The notes under the pieces are model-generated. The model ran no database searches and was not told the DNA's origin. It worked only from the letters and a program-made list of their open reading frames with translations. From Lachnospiraceae bacterium (lineage in GTDB: Bacteria; Bacillota; Clostridia; Lachnospirales; Lachnospiraceae), in NCBI GenBank assembly GCA_017480445.1, contig JAFVAO010000016.1:1-46398 (forward strand): 46,398 bases of DNA, read 5' to 3'. Positions 15,741 to 23,959 of the stretch are shown one piece after another. Made by a program: the position numbers and the translations under genes. The first letter of the stretch is position 1, and every line of letters begins with the position of its first letter.

Positions 15741-16997
15741 ATGAAAGCAGTGGTTTTGGAGATTAAAGGGGGCGTGGCTGCCGTTTTGAAGGAAGACGGG
15801 ACGGTGGGAACGACCAGACAAATATGTGCGGTGGGAGACACGATCGAGTTGAAGGATACGCCCGCCTGGCGGTTTGAGAAGCTGAGCTATGGAAAGCTGC
15901 GGTATGCGGCGGCTGCCGTGGCGGCGGCGCTGTTTCTGACGACAATGGGGGGGACATATATGACGGTCTCTGCGTGTTCCTATGTGTCCGTCGATGTGAA
16001 TCCTTCGCTGGAATTTGCACTCAACCGGTTCAACCGTGTGGTCCAAGTCACGGCAGTGAATGAAGATGCGAACCGGCTGGTGGAGGATCTGAACGAAGAA
16101 ACGGTGCGGAATGACACACTTTCTGAGGCGCTGACCAAGACGATCTCACTTCTGGAGGGGTACGGTTATCTGGACGGAGAGGCAGACTATATGCTGTTAA
16201 ATATTGCCTCTGATGATGCGGCGCGCTCGGACAGACTGCAGACGGAGGCGGAGGCAGCGCTCAGTGAGGTTACGTATTTTGTGACCGCATCGGATCGGGA
16301 GAGCCGCAGGCAGGCGCAGGCGCTCGGCATCAGCACCGGACGGTATGAAGAGATTCGCAGCATTGAGGAGTTGTCTGTATCCGGCGCAGAACAGGCGGTA
16401 GATGAGGATATCGTGAAAAAATATCAGGATGATTCGCTGTATGAGCTGCTGTCGAAGAATGGTCGTGTGCCGGAGCGCGAAACAGGATCGGAGCATCCTG
16501 ACGCGGCGGCATATCCTGCGGGCGGCACCGAACAGGAGCGGACGGACAGACCCGAAGGGGATGCTTCGGAGGAGCGACAGGATACAGAGCGCGACGCCCG
16601 GGAGCCCAGGCAGAACGCCGGCCAGGGCGCGGAAGCGGGCATCGGACAGGAGCCCGGGCAGAACGCCGGCCAGGGCACGGAAACAGGCATCGGACAGGAG
16701 CCCGGACAGAATCCGGAGCAGCGCTCAGGACAAGACCGGAACCCGAATCCGGCATCTGGTCAGGGTATGAACCCCAGCCAGAATCCGAATGGAGACGCAG
16801 GGCGGGATCCCAGTCAGGATCCCAGTCAGGATCCGAGCGAAGACGCAGGGCAGAACCCGGGTCAGGATCCGGGCGGAGACGCAGGGCAGAACCCGGGCCA
16901 GAATCCGAATGAAGACGCAGGGCAGAACCCGGGTCAGGATCAGAATGCGGACGCAGGACGGGATCCGGGTCAGAATCCGGATTCAACCGTCCGTTAA
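15741..16997 (+). CDS. rsgI: anti-sigma factor RsgI with a repetitive extracellular tail
   Basis: A 418-residue single-pass membrane protein. Residues 1-50 are the RsgI N-terminal domain that binds SigI in the cytoplasm. Residues about 55-75 are the membrane helix. Residues 80-225 form the conserved extracellular domain with SVDVNPSLEF. The Asn87-Pro88 bond corresponds to the site at which RsgI proteins are reported to self-cleave on the way to regulated proteolysis. Residues 243-418 are a Pro/Gln/Asn/Asp/Gly repeat with no recognisable carbohydrate-binding module, unlike the Clostridium thermocellum RsgIs. The tail may cross or sense the wall. The ATG has GAGGGTG upstream. It is encoded directly behind sigI, as expected for a sigma/anti-sigma pair. 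Confidence 0.93.
   Translation: MKAVVLEIKGGVAAVLKEDGTVGTTRQICAVGDTIELKDTPAWRFEKLSYGKLRYAAAAVAAALFLTTMGGTYMTVSACSYVSVDVNPSLEFALNRFNRVVQVTAVNEDANRLVEDLNEETVRNDTLSEALTKTISLLEGYGYLDGEADYMLLNIASDDAARSDRLQTEAEAALSEVTYFVTASDRESRRQAQALGISTGRYEEIRSIEELSVSGAEQAVDEDIVKKYQDDSLYELLSKNGRVPERETGSEHPDAAAYPAGGTEQERTDRPEGDASEERQDTERDAREPRQNAGQGAEAGIGQEPGQNAGQGTETGIGQEPGQNPEQRSGQDRNPNPASGQGMNPSQNPNGDAGRDPSQDPSQDPSEDAGQNPGQDPGGDAGQNPGQNPNEDAGQNPGQDQNADAGRDPGQNPDSTVR
16780..16979 (+). repeat. tandem repeats encoding the RsgI tail
   Basis: Units built on GACGCAGGGCAGAACCCGGG plus CAGGATCC/CAGAATCCG variants repeat several times in frame. They encode Asp-Ala-Gly-Gln-Asn-Pro-Gly-Gln-type units. An older, more diverged block with GQNAGQG-type units lies at about 16600-16720. 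Confidence 0.85.
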
Positions 16998-17012
16998 AAA
17001 ATTTTTTGTATT

Positions 17013-17042
17013 CCCCCCAAAATTTTCCGGAAAGCTCTCGAA
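17013..17042 (+). promoter_or_regulatory. candidate SigI promoter of the secreted beta-helix protein gene
   Basis: CCCCCCAAAA at 17013-17022 and CGAA at 17039-17042 are separated by 16 bases. A C-run followed by A at -35 and CGAA at -10 are the hallmarks reported for SigI-dependent promoters in Bacillus and Clostridium. No sigma-A hexamers compete in this 102-base gap. The position 58 bases before the start codon, directly behind sigI-rsgI, supports it. The spacing relative to the published consensus was not computed. Confidence 0.6.
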
Positions 17043-17099
17043 TTATTGATTGAACAGCAATGAGGAAGCAAATTCCCGGAAGAGAAGGAGGATACAAAC

Positions 17100-20000
17100 A
17101 TGCGGTATAGAAACAAAATGCGCCTGTTGGCCTGGCTGATGGCTGGCGTGACATGCATGGCACAACCGCTGTCGGTATTGGCACAGACGTCGGACGGCGC
17201 GGATGTAGCGGTACAGGCAGACAATGAGGCAGCGTACGATGTGTCGGTGACAACAGATGCGACAGATCTGGGATTGGTGACATCCGGCGAGGGAGCAGGG
17301 ACGGTGACGCTCACCGTAAGCGGCGGCGCAACGACGGCTACCGTTTCGGACGGCGCAGCAGGTATCACGGCGACCACAGATGCGGAGACCGGCGTGACGT
17401 TGATCGCCATTACCGCGGCCGGCAGTTATACCTTGACCGGCACGGCGAAGAATACGTATGTGACAGTAAAGAAGAGTACGACCGGTGTCAATCTGACACT
17501 GAATGGATTATCTATTGATGACAGTGGACTCGCGGCGGCGCTGGGGGAGGATGCTTCTGTGATTTCCTGTGGGAAAAATGCGGAAGTGACGTTTGTGTTA
17601 ACAGGAGAAAATACCCTGACCGGCAGCAGCACGTTCGTCAAAGAGCCCGAGGCGGTCATCAAGGCATCCACCGCGACGCTGACGATCGACGGTACCGGTA
17701 CCCTGCAGGTGACGGATAGCATGGCAGCCGATACGGATTATACCGTTGACGGAGTGAGCGTAGATCCTGCGGACGGCATATCTGCCAAGACCGGTGCGGT
17801 GTATTTTGCGGGCGGTACAGTGAAGGCTTCCGCAAACGGCAGCGCAGTCAAGGCCAAAGAAGGTACCATCACCGTAGACGGCGGTACGGTGCAAGTCTCC
17901 TACAGTGGAGATGCAGCCATCAAGGCGAAGGGCGGCACCATTCAGGTCAAGAGCGGCGTAGTGACGATCGACGAATGTTACGGTGACGGTATCAAAGGGG
18001 AAACGGTCGATATCTCCGGCGGTGAGATTACGATCGCGACGGTCTACAATCAGGCGGCAACCGGTTTTTATACAAGCGGTTCCTCCTCGACTACGCTCAA
18101 TACCCTTGTGGAAAGCGGCAGCAGCAAGACGGAGCGCGTGAATGTGGACACCGGCAGCCATAAGGGCATCAGTGCCGGAACCAAGGCGTCCACCAGAATT
18201 TATACAGATCTGCTGACTACGGATCCCACTGCGGCAGTGGAAAGTGTAGAGGCGTCCGGCGGACTGACCATCTCCGGCGGTACGATCACCGTTGATACGA
18301 CAGGTGCCGGTCTCAAGGCAAATTCGCTGAACACGAGCGGCTACACAGCGGCAGGTACCGGCGCGTATATCATCGGCGCTCCGGACGATGCGATCCATTC
18401 CAATCACAACTTAGAGATCACCGGCGGCACGATCACGGTGCGTTCCTCGGACGACGGCATCGGCGCGGCGGATACCATCACGATCACGGGAACTCCGGTC
18501 ATCGACATTGAGACCGCGTTTGAGGGCATTGAGGCCGGAACCATTTTGATCGGCACGCAGGGTGCTGCCACCGGTCCGCAGATCACGACCAACACCGTCG
18601 ATGACGGCATGAACGCGTCCTCCAAGACCGTGACGTATACATATGACAGCAGCGAAGATACGGACTGCAATTACACCAAGGTCTCCGTATCCAAGAGCAA
18701 CAACAGCTGTGTGATTTATAGCGGAAAAGTGGTGGTAAAAATTGACAGTACGAACAGTAAGAGTGTCTCGCTGCGAAACGGAAGTGCTTCATCGGTAAAA
18801 ACGATCAGCTACAAGGCGGAGGGAGACGGCATAGACTGTAACGGCACTCTGGACATCGAGGGTGGCACAGTTTACGTATTCGGTCAGTCCTCGGGCGCGA
18901 ATTCGCCGTTGGATCATGATACCGGTTTTACGCTTTCCAATCAGGCGACGGTATTGGCGGCAGGCTCCAATGACATGAGCAGCGAGAGTATTCCAGGATA
19001 TGGCACCGGCGTCTATGTGACGTATGGGAACAGTTCCTCCGGCGGTCAGGGCGGCCCCGGTGGGCAGGGTGGTCCCGGAGGACAGGGTGGCAACTCAGGA
19101 AGCAGTTCGTCCTCTCTCAGTGCGGGTTCGACCTTTACCGTGAAAAACGGCAGCACGACGGTTTTTGAAGAGACGCTGCTCTATGCGGCATCCTTTGTAT
19201 TATTTGCTTCCCCCGACCTTACGAGCGGTACGAGCTATACCTTGAGCGCGGGGAGCACCAGCACGACAGCCACAGCGGCAACACCTGCAAACAGCGGTTC
19301 GCCTTCTGTGACGGTGTCTTCTATCAGTTTGAACAAGAGTAGTCTGAGCCTTAATATGGGCAAGAGTGAGACGCTTACCGCGACGGTGAGCAGCTCCGGT
19401 TCTTCCTCCGGCAGTCAGGGCGGTCCCGGCGGCTTCGGCGGCCAAAGCAGCTCCGTGACCGTGACATGGAGTTCTTCCGATGCCTCCATTGCAGCGGTCA
19501 GCGGAAGCGGTACGGTCTATGCGAAAAAGGCGGGAACGGCTGTGATCACTGCGACAGCCGGAGACAAATCCGCGACGTGTACGGTGACAGTCAAGCCCAC
19601 CTATGCGACAGGAATTGCGCTGAGCGATGCCACGCTGACGTTAGCGGCAGGTGCCACAAAAGAATTGACGGCGACAATCACGCCGGGCTATGCGACAGAT
19701 ACCAGCGTAACATGGACATCCTCTGACACGCAGGTGGCAACGGTGACAGACGGTATGGTGACGGCTTTGCAGGCGGGAGAGACGACCATTACCGCGACGA
19801 CGAATGACGGCACCAATCTGTCCGCGACCTGTACTGTGACTGTGACAGCGGATGAATCCGAGGATCCGGAAGATCCGGGGGATGCGGAAGATCCGGAGGA
19901 CGCGGATTACAGATCCGGTCAGGACGATCAGGTTACTTCTGAGGAAGCCTCCGACAGCACCGATCAGGCAGCTGTCTACTCGGCAGAGATGGTGAAAGGT

Positions 20001-21224
20001 CAGAAATATACATTTGGCACCGGCGTCTGGACGACCAGCGACAAAACAGTGGTGGCTGTTGCGAAAAAGACCGGTGCAGCCACTGCAAAGAAGGCCGGCA
20101 CAGCGACGCTGACCAATACGGCAACCGGAGCACAGTACCGGATCACGGTTTATGAACCGGCACTTTATAAAGATTCTGCGCTGGTCAAGAAAATAATACT
20201 CCTGGCGGGGCAGAGTGACGATACCGTTTATCTGAAGAATACCGGAGACATGGCAGTCAGTTGGATTTCCTCCAACGCGTCAGTGGTTGCAGTCACCGGC
20301 GGACGCGATGCGGACAACACATCCTATGCAACCATTACCGCAGTAGGCAAAGGCAGTGCCAAGGTTTGGGCATACGTAGGCGGTAAGGCTTATACCGTTG
20401 CCGTGGTGGTAAAGGATGTCACAGCTTCCACAAAGCTTGCGGATGCAGCATCTGTTGACCTGAATGTGTTCCAGACCTACGCGCCCAAATTTACAAGCGG
20501 CTTCAAGGCGTCCGGCGCGGCATGGACGGATGAGAGCGGCAATGCCTGGGTCCAGGATGCAAAGGGCAACTGGAGCGCGCCTGAGGGTCAGACCGCATCC
20601 ATCACGATCACGAAAGCAGGCAAGATCACAGGAACGGCAGTGGGCGAGACGACTGTGAAGGGAACGGACCAGAACGGGAAAAGCATCACGCTGACCGTCC
20701 GGGTACAGGCGATCCCCGTAAAGACCGATATTTACCTGAACGTCGGACAGAAGACGACCCTGAAGCACACCTACGTGAAAAACAACAAGCTGACACCGGT
20801 TGCATGGACGACGGATACCACAGACGGTGCACAGATTGTCAGCCTGACGAACGCGGATAAGGCGAACGTCACGATCAAGGGCGAGACCGTAGGAGAGACG
20901 ATGCTTTTCTGCAGCTACAACGGCGTTACCTATGAGACCTGCGTACATGTGGAAAATCCTGCGCTTGCGGATGCCAAGACCGGTGCGAGCATCACGCCCG
21001 TCAAAGCGAATACCTACAACTACACGCTGAACCTGAAGGTGGGCGAGACATTCCGGATTTCCCAACCGGAAGTGTCCCAGACAGTAGTATTCAAAAGCAG
21101 CAAGAAAAAAGTTGCTTTCGTCAGCGAATACGGCATCATCGAAGCCCGTTCCAAGGGGAAGGCGGTGATTTCGGCGAAGGTGAATAACAAGACAGTCAAG
21201 ATCACTGTCAATGTGACAGAATAG
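17100..21224 (+). CDS. very large secreted carbohydrate-binding-type beta-helix protein with Ig-like domains
   Basis: A 1374-residue exported protein. Residues 1-29 are a signal peptide ending near VLAQT. Residues about 45-640 are repeats of the form SGGTITV / GDGIKG / DDGIGAAD, matching the parallel beta-helix family of Cthe_2159, a C. thermocellum protein reported to bind cellulose and pectin-like polymers. A Gly-rich spacer (GGQGGPGG units) follows. Then come several Big_2 Ig-like domains, one with a Gly-rich insertion, an acidic linker (DPEDPGDAEDPED) and further Ig-like modules to the C-terminus. No sortase motif or catalytic domain is visible, so binding or adhesion is more likely than catalysis. 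AAGGAGG precedes the ATG. It is probably the output of the SigI/RsgI pair just upstream. Confidence 0.88.
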   Translation: MRYRNKMRLLAWLMAGVTCMAQPLSVLAQTSDGADVAVQADNEAAYDVSVTTDATDLGLVTSGEGAGTVTLTVSGGATTATVSDGAAGITATTDAETGVTLIAITAAGSYTLTGTAKNTYVTVKKSTTGVNLTLNGLSIDDSGLAAALGEDASVISCGKNAEVTFVLTGENTLTGSSTFVKEPEAVIKASTATLTIDGTGTLQVTDSMAADTDYTVDGVSVDPADGISAKTGAVYFAGGTVKASANGSAVKAKEGTITVDGGTVQVSYSGDAAIKAKGGTIQVKSGVVTIDECYGDGIKGETVDISGGEITIATVYNQAATGFYTSGSSSTTLNTLVESGSSKTERVNVDTGSHKGISAGTKASTRIYTDLLTTDPTAAVESVEASGGLTISGGTITVDTTGAGLKANSLNTSGYTAAGTGAYIIGAPDDAIHSNHNLEITGGTITVRSSDDGIGAADTITITGTPVIDIETAFEGIEAGTILIGTQGAATGPQITTNTVDDGMNASSKTVTYTYDSSEDTDCNYTKVSVSKSNNSCVIYSGKVVVKIDSTNSKSVSLRNGSASSVKTISYKAEGDGIDCNGTLDIEGGTVYVFGQSSGANSPLDHDTGFTLSNQATVLAAGSNDMSSESIPGYGTGVYVTYGNSSSGGQGGPGGQGGPGGQGGNSGSSSSSLSAGSTFTVKNGSTTVFEETLLYAASFVLFASPDLTSGTSYTLSAGSTSTTATAATPANSGSPSVTVSSISLNKSSLSLNMGKSETLTATVSSSGSSSGSQGGPGGFGGQSSSVTVTWSSSDASIAAVSGSGTVYAKKAGTAVITATAGDKSATCTVTVKPTYATGIALSDATLTLAAGATKELTATITPGYATDTSVTWTSSDTQVATVTDGMVTALQAGETTITATTNDGTNLSATCTVTVTADESEDPEDPGDAEDPEDADYRSGQDDQVTSEEASDSTDQAAVYSAEMVKGQKYTFGTGVWTTSDKTVVAVAKKTGAATAKKAGTATLTNTATGAQYRITVYEPALYKDSALVKKIILLAGQSDDTVYLKNTGDMAVSWISSNASVVAVTGGRDADNTSYATITAVGKGSAKVWAYVGGKAYTVAVVVKDVTASTKLADAASVDLNVFQTYAPKFTSGFKASGAAWTDESGNAWVQDAKGNWSAPEGQTASITITKAGKITGTAVGETTVKGTDQNGKSITLTVRVQAIPVKTDIYLNVGQKTTLKHTYVKNNKLTPVAWTTDTTDGAQIVSLTNADKANVTIKGETVGETMLFCSYNGVTYETCVHVENPALADAKTGASITPVKANTYNYTLNLKVGETFRISQPEVSQTVVFKSSKKKVAFVSEYGIIEARSKGKAVISAKVNNKTVKITVNVTE

Positions 21225-21320
21225 TAAGAGATAAAAGAAATATGTTGAAGAAGCACATGGCAGAAGAAACATGCGTCAGAATTCAAAAGTTATCCTGAAA
21301 TGTAGGTAAATACAATCTCT

Positions 21321-21371
21321 CCAAGGCAGGGCGAAATTCCGATAGTGAAGTGGAATTTCGCCCTGTTCTTG
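21321..21371. repeat. long imperfect palindrome downstream of the secreted protein gene
   Basis: CAGGGCGAAATTCC (21327-21340) and its exact complement (21352-21365) form a 14-bp stem, extended by CCAAG/CTTGG with small bulges. No T-run follows, so it is not a typical intrinsic terminator. A second weaker dyad (ATGGTT ... AACCAT, about 21374-21418) lies next to it. I see no gene in 21225-21679; minus-strand open frames there follow the palindrome and look non-coding. Confidence 0.7.
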
Positions 21372-21534
21372 GTATGGTTCCAAATCTGTGGGCCGCACCG
21401 GTGAAGCCTGAAACCATGACGGAGGATCCCTTGACAAAGATCAATGAGCATAGTATTTTTTTTATTATAGAAATAGAAGATTGAGCTGCCAATTCTATGG
21501 AGGGATATACCAATGAAGCGGTGCAGCACAGGAG

Positions 21535-21655
21535 AATTTCGGCTAAAACGATGCAAGAAAGAAATTATAGCTGAAAAACTAGCACCTAAAGCGACATAGA
21601 ACAGGGAAAAATTCAGCTAAAATCAGGCAGAGGGGCGATTTTTAGCTGTATTAAA
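21535..21655. repeat. cluster of AGCTAAAA-type short repeats and a hairpin
   Basis: Related AT-rich words occur at about 21535 (AATTTCGGCTAAAA), 21562 (AATTATAGCTGAAAA) and 21609 (AAATTCAGCTAAAAT). The third pairs with an inverted copy, GATTTTTAGCTG at about 21637-21648, as a hairpin that is followed by an AT-rich run. They may be remnants of a mobile element end or a regulatory array. Confidence 0.55.
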
Positions 21656-21679
21656 ATATTTTTGGAAGGAAAGATGCAC

Positions 21680-21934
21680 ATGAGTATCATAAAGAAAGTG
21701 ATCGATGAATGGGATCCGATCGATTTGTTTCCGTTCGCACCGGACAATGAATATGAGGTTGAGATTGCGGATGTCGAAGCTTTGGTTGATTTCGGATGTG
21801 ACGCGGATGAATTAGCTGAGGGAATATACCGGATTTTTATGAAAGCATTTGGTGCTGATGTTTTCCGCAAAACAGAATCGGAGTGTGCGGAGATTGCCAA
21901 AAAGATTCTGGCAGCAAAAGGCTCCCGCCCGTAA
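21680..21934 (+). CDS. DUF1871-like small protein (YugE family)
   Basis: An 84-residue acidic cytoplasmic protein. EWDPIDLFPFAPDNEYEVEI followed by an ELAEGIYRIFMKAFG segment agrees with the DUF1871/YugE family, whose function is unknown; some relatives lie in toxin-immunity settings. Start choice is uncertain between ATG 21674 and 21680; GGAAGGA upstream gives better spacing to 21680. The gene is isolated between a repeat-rich gap and convergent coat genes. Its stop codon is inside a terminator hairpin. Confidence 0.75.
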   Translation: MSIIKKVIDEWDPIDLFPFAPDNEYEVEIADVEALVDFGCDADELAEGIYRIFMKAFGADVFRKTESECAEIAKKILAAKGSRP

Positions 21935-21958
21935 GAAGAAAGGGTGGGAGCCTTTTGT
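21916..21958. terminator. bidirectional terminator after the DUF1871-like gene
   Basis: AAAAGGCTCCCGCCC (21916-21930) pairs with 21942-21956 (15 bp, one G-U pair). The flanks read TTTT on both strands, so it can end the plus-strand gene and the convergent coat gene. Confidence 0.88.
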
Positions 21959-21964
21959 TAGCAA

Positions 21965-22219
21965 TTACAGTGTACTTGAGGTAAAGAGGCTTCTCACATG
22001 GGCAACCTCTTCGTCCGTGGCCTGCGCTGCGGGAACGTAGTAGGATTTCGCCCGTGCGATCTGGTAGAGCTCCTCCTGAGACTGCTCGCATGCGTTGCGC
22101 ATCTGCTTCAAAGTGCTCTTTAATTCCTTGTTCTCGGACTGTGCGATCATGCCCGCGTAGCGGGTGAGTTCACCGTTGATGCCGGCGAGGGTGTCGGCTA
22201 CCATCATTTTTTCCTGCAT
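21965..22219 (-). CDS. coat-F-like spore coat protein
   Basis: An 84-residue helical protein. The Met-rich start, the ADTLAGINGELTRYAGMIAQ segment and the Gln/Tyr-rich end (YYVPAAQATDEEV) fit small coat-F (CotF) domain proteins of spore formers. GGAGGAACAG precedes the ATG. It follows a second coat-F-like gene after 14 bases and the two are co-transcribed. Expression late in sporulation is expected from family membership, although no clear sporulation promoter was recognised upstream. Confidence 0.72.
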   Translation of the reverse strand: MQEKMMVADTLAGINGELTRYAGMIAQSENKELKSTLKQMRNACEQSQEELYQIARAKSYYVPAAQATDEEVAHVRSLFTSSTL

Positions 22220-22233
22220 GTCTGTTCCTCCTC

Positions 22234-22419
22234 TTAATTCAAAAACTTCATCAGCTGCTGCTTGTTTTCCATGGCGGACTTAGCGCCCTTTGCGAAAAAC
22301 TGTTTGATCTCAGAGTCCTGCGCCTGCTCCGCGTAAGCCTGCATTTTGCAGTGTGTGGTGTCAAAACCGCCGATGAGATGGCGGAGGTTTTGCAGATCCA
22401 GTTCAGAAATGTTGCTCAT
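22234..22419 (-). CDS. small coat-F-like protein
   Basis: A 61-residue helical protein (LRHLIGGFDTTHCKM, YAEQAQDSEIKQFF) resembling the N-terminal half of a coat-F four-helix domain. Together with the 84-residue neighbour it may form a split two-chain version of the fold. AGGAGGTAGATT precedes the ATG. The 218-base gap to spmA is AT-rich; no sigma-A-like promoter stands out, and a sporulation promoter is possible. Confidence 0.68.
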   Translation of the reverse strand: MSNISELDLQNLRHLIGGFDTTHCKMQAYAEQAQDSEIKQFFAKGAKSAMENKQQLMKFLN

Positions 22420-22637
22420 AATCTACCTCCTGACTTGTTGGTTTTATTTTACAAAAACAGTGTTTCCGCAAAATAAAGAAATATACTCCCAAATGACATC
22501 CAAAAGAAATTATTTCTCTCAATATACAATGGAGAGACAATGTGTATAAGTGTGTCAGAAATCGGGAAAAAGCTGCATAAAATGTGATATAGAATAATTT
22601 CTCATTTATAATCCGATCGAAAAGAGGAGAAACTATC

Positions 22638-23225
22638 ATGTTGAACGGTATCTGGGCAGGAATGATCTTGGTTGGTGTGGTCTACGCGGCGCTTACCGGC
22701 AGACTGGACGCGGTGACGAGTGCCGCTATCGACAGCGCGGGGGAGGCCATCTCTCTGTGCATCACGATGGCGGGAGTGGTAGCGCTGTGGATGGGACTTA
22801 TGGAGATTGCAAAGGAGGCGGGTGTCATAGAGAAAATGACCCGTGGAATCGAACCATTTCTCGACTTTATGTTTCCAAAGATTCCACGCCGCCATCCCGC
22901 CAGAGAGTACATAGCCACCAATCTGATCGCCAATATTCTGGGACTCGGCTGGGCATGTACGCCTGCGGGGCTGAAAGCGATGGAGGAGTTGGCGAAGCTG
23001 GAGGAGGAACGTGGGCATAGCACGGAGATTGCGAGCAACGAAATGTGTGATTTCCTGATCCTGAATATCTCTTCGCTCCAACTGATACCGGTGAACATGA
23101 TTGCGTACCGCGCGCAGTACGGCAGTGCCAATCCGGCGGGCATTATCGCCCCCGCCATCGCTGCGACGCTTGTCAGCACGTTGACGGCGATTGTCTTTTG
23201 CAAGATAAAGACGAGGCGGTCTTGA
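22638..23225 (+). CDS. spmA: spore maturation protein A (nucleoside recognition domain)
   Basis: A 195-residue membrane protein with about four hydrophobic stretches. ITMAGVVALWMGLMEIAKEAGV, FPKIPRRHPA and TNLIANILGLGWACTPAGLKAM agree with SpmA, which acts with SpmB in the mother cell during spore core dehydration. AGAGGAG lies upstream of the ATG. In most Firmicutes spmB follows directly; here it is 1.1 kb away on the opposite strand. Confidence 0.9.
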   Translation: MLNGIWAGMILVGVVYAALTGRLDAVTSAAIDSAGEAISLCITMAGVVALWMGLMEIAKEAGVIEKMTRGIEPFLDFMFPKIPRRHPAREYIATNLIANILGLGWACTPAGLKAMEELAKLEEERGHSTEIASNEMCDFLILNISSLQLIPVNMIAYRAQYGSANPAGIIAPAIAATLVSTLTAIVFCKIKTRRS

Positions 23226-23320
23226 CAAGGCGGAGATTCCGACAAATAATATAGTTGAAATTATGATAAAGAGCGCCTTTCGTATTTGCCTGAAAACAGA
23301 CGGCGGACCGAGGAGAAACA

Positions 23321-23959
23321 ATGACCACTGCGAAGCACGAAGATATATATAAATTAAATATGGAAATGCAAGAAGCATTTCTCCGGGAGAGGACAGAGCC
23401 TAATTTAGAGCGGTATGTCATGTCTGAGCTGTTATCTCCGATAGAAGATTATGCGCATGTCATGCAGCTCGTGAAAGAAAATGAGGCAATTATTCAGAAC
23501 CTTCACCTGTACTACGTTGCGGCTGAATTGGCTTCAAACTGGAAACCGGATGACACATATTTTCTAAACAAACTGAATGGGTTGCTTCCCGAGGTTCCCG
23601 AAAATGATAAGGCGATTATATATTATTTAAACGCCTTATATGCCCAGCACGCTTCGGGAAGAGATTCAAGGGAGTATAGAGAGTATCTGCAAAAATCCGT
23701 TGATTGTTCTTCCAATATGAAATTTGTGAATAACAAATACGATCTCGCCTGCATTTCCCATGGGAGACAAGCTGAAAAATTGTTGTCCGAAGCGTTCAAA
23801 GATATCGAAACGATAGAGACACAAGAAGGTTTGCAATATAAACCGAACGAATATTGGCTCAACATTCACCGGTGGATCAAAGAGTTTATTTTAGGAACAG
23901 AGACAACAAAAGACGCTTTGGAGCTTAAGAAGTATGAAGGAATCAACCATGCATATTGA
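23321..23959 (+). CDS. orphan AT-rich protein of unknown function
   Basis: A 212-residue soluble, mostly helical and acidic protein. I recognise no domain. GAGGAG precedes the ATG. Its base composition is clearly lower in GC than the flanking sporulation genes, which suggests acquisition by transfer. It overlaps the next gene by 11 bases, so the two form a cassette. The shape of the pair is compatible with immunity-type or toxin-antitoxin proteins, but there is no motif that proves it. Confidence 0.65.
   Translation: MTTAKHEDIYKLNMEMQEAFLRERTEPNLERYVMSELLSPIEDYAHVMQLVKENEAIIQNLHLYYVAAELASNWKPDDTYFLNKLNGLLPEVPENDKAIIYYLNALYAQHASGRDSREYREYLQKSVDCSSNMKFVNNKYDLACISHGRQAEKLLSEAFKDIETIETQEGLQYKPNEYWLNIHRWIKEFILGTETTKDALELKKYEGINHAY

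Noticed and set aside
21283-21556. Minus-strand open frames in the repeat-rich gap
   Set aside because: They pass through the palindrome and the repeats, have no ribosome site and no domain; similar peptides in other genomes would reflect a dispersed repeat, not a gene.
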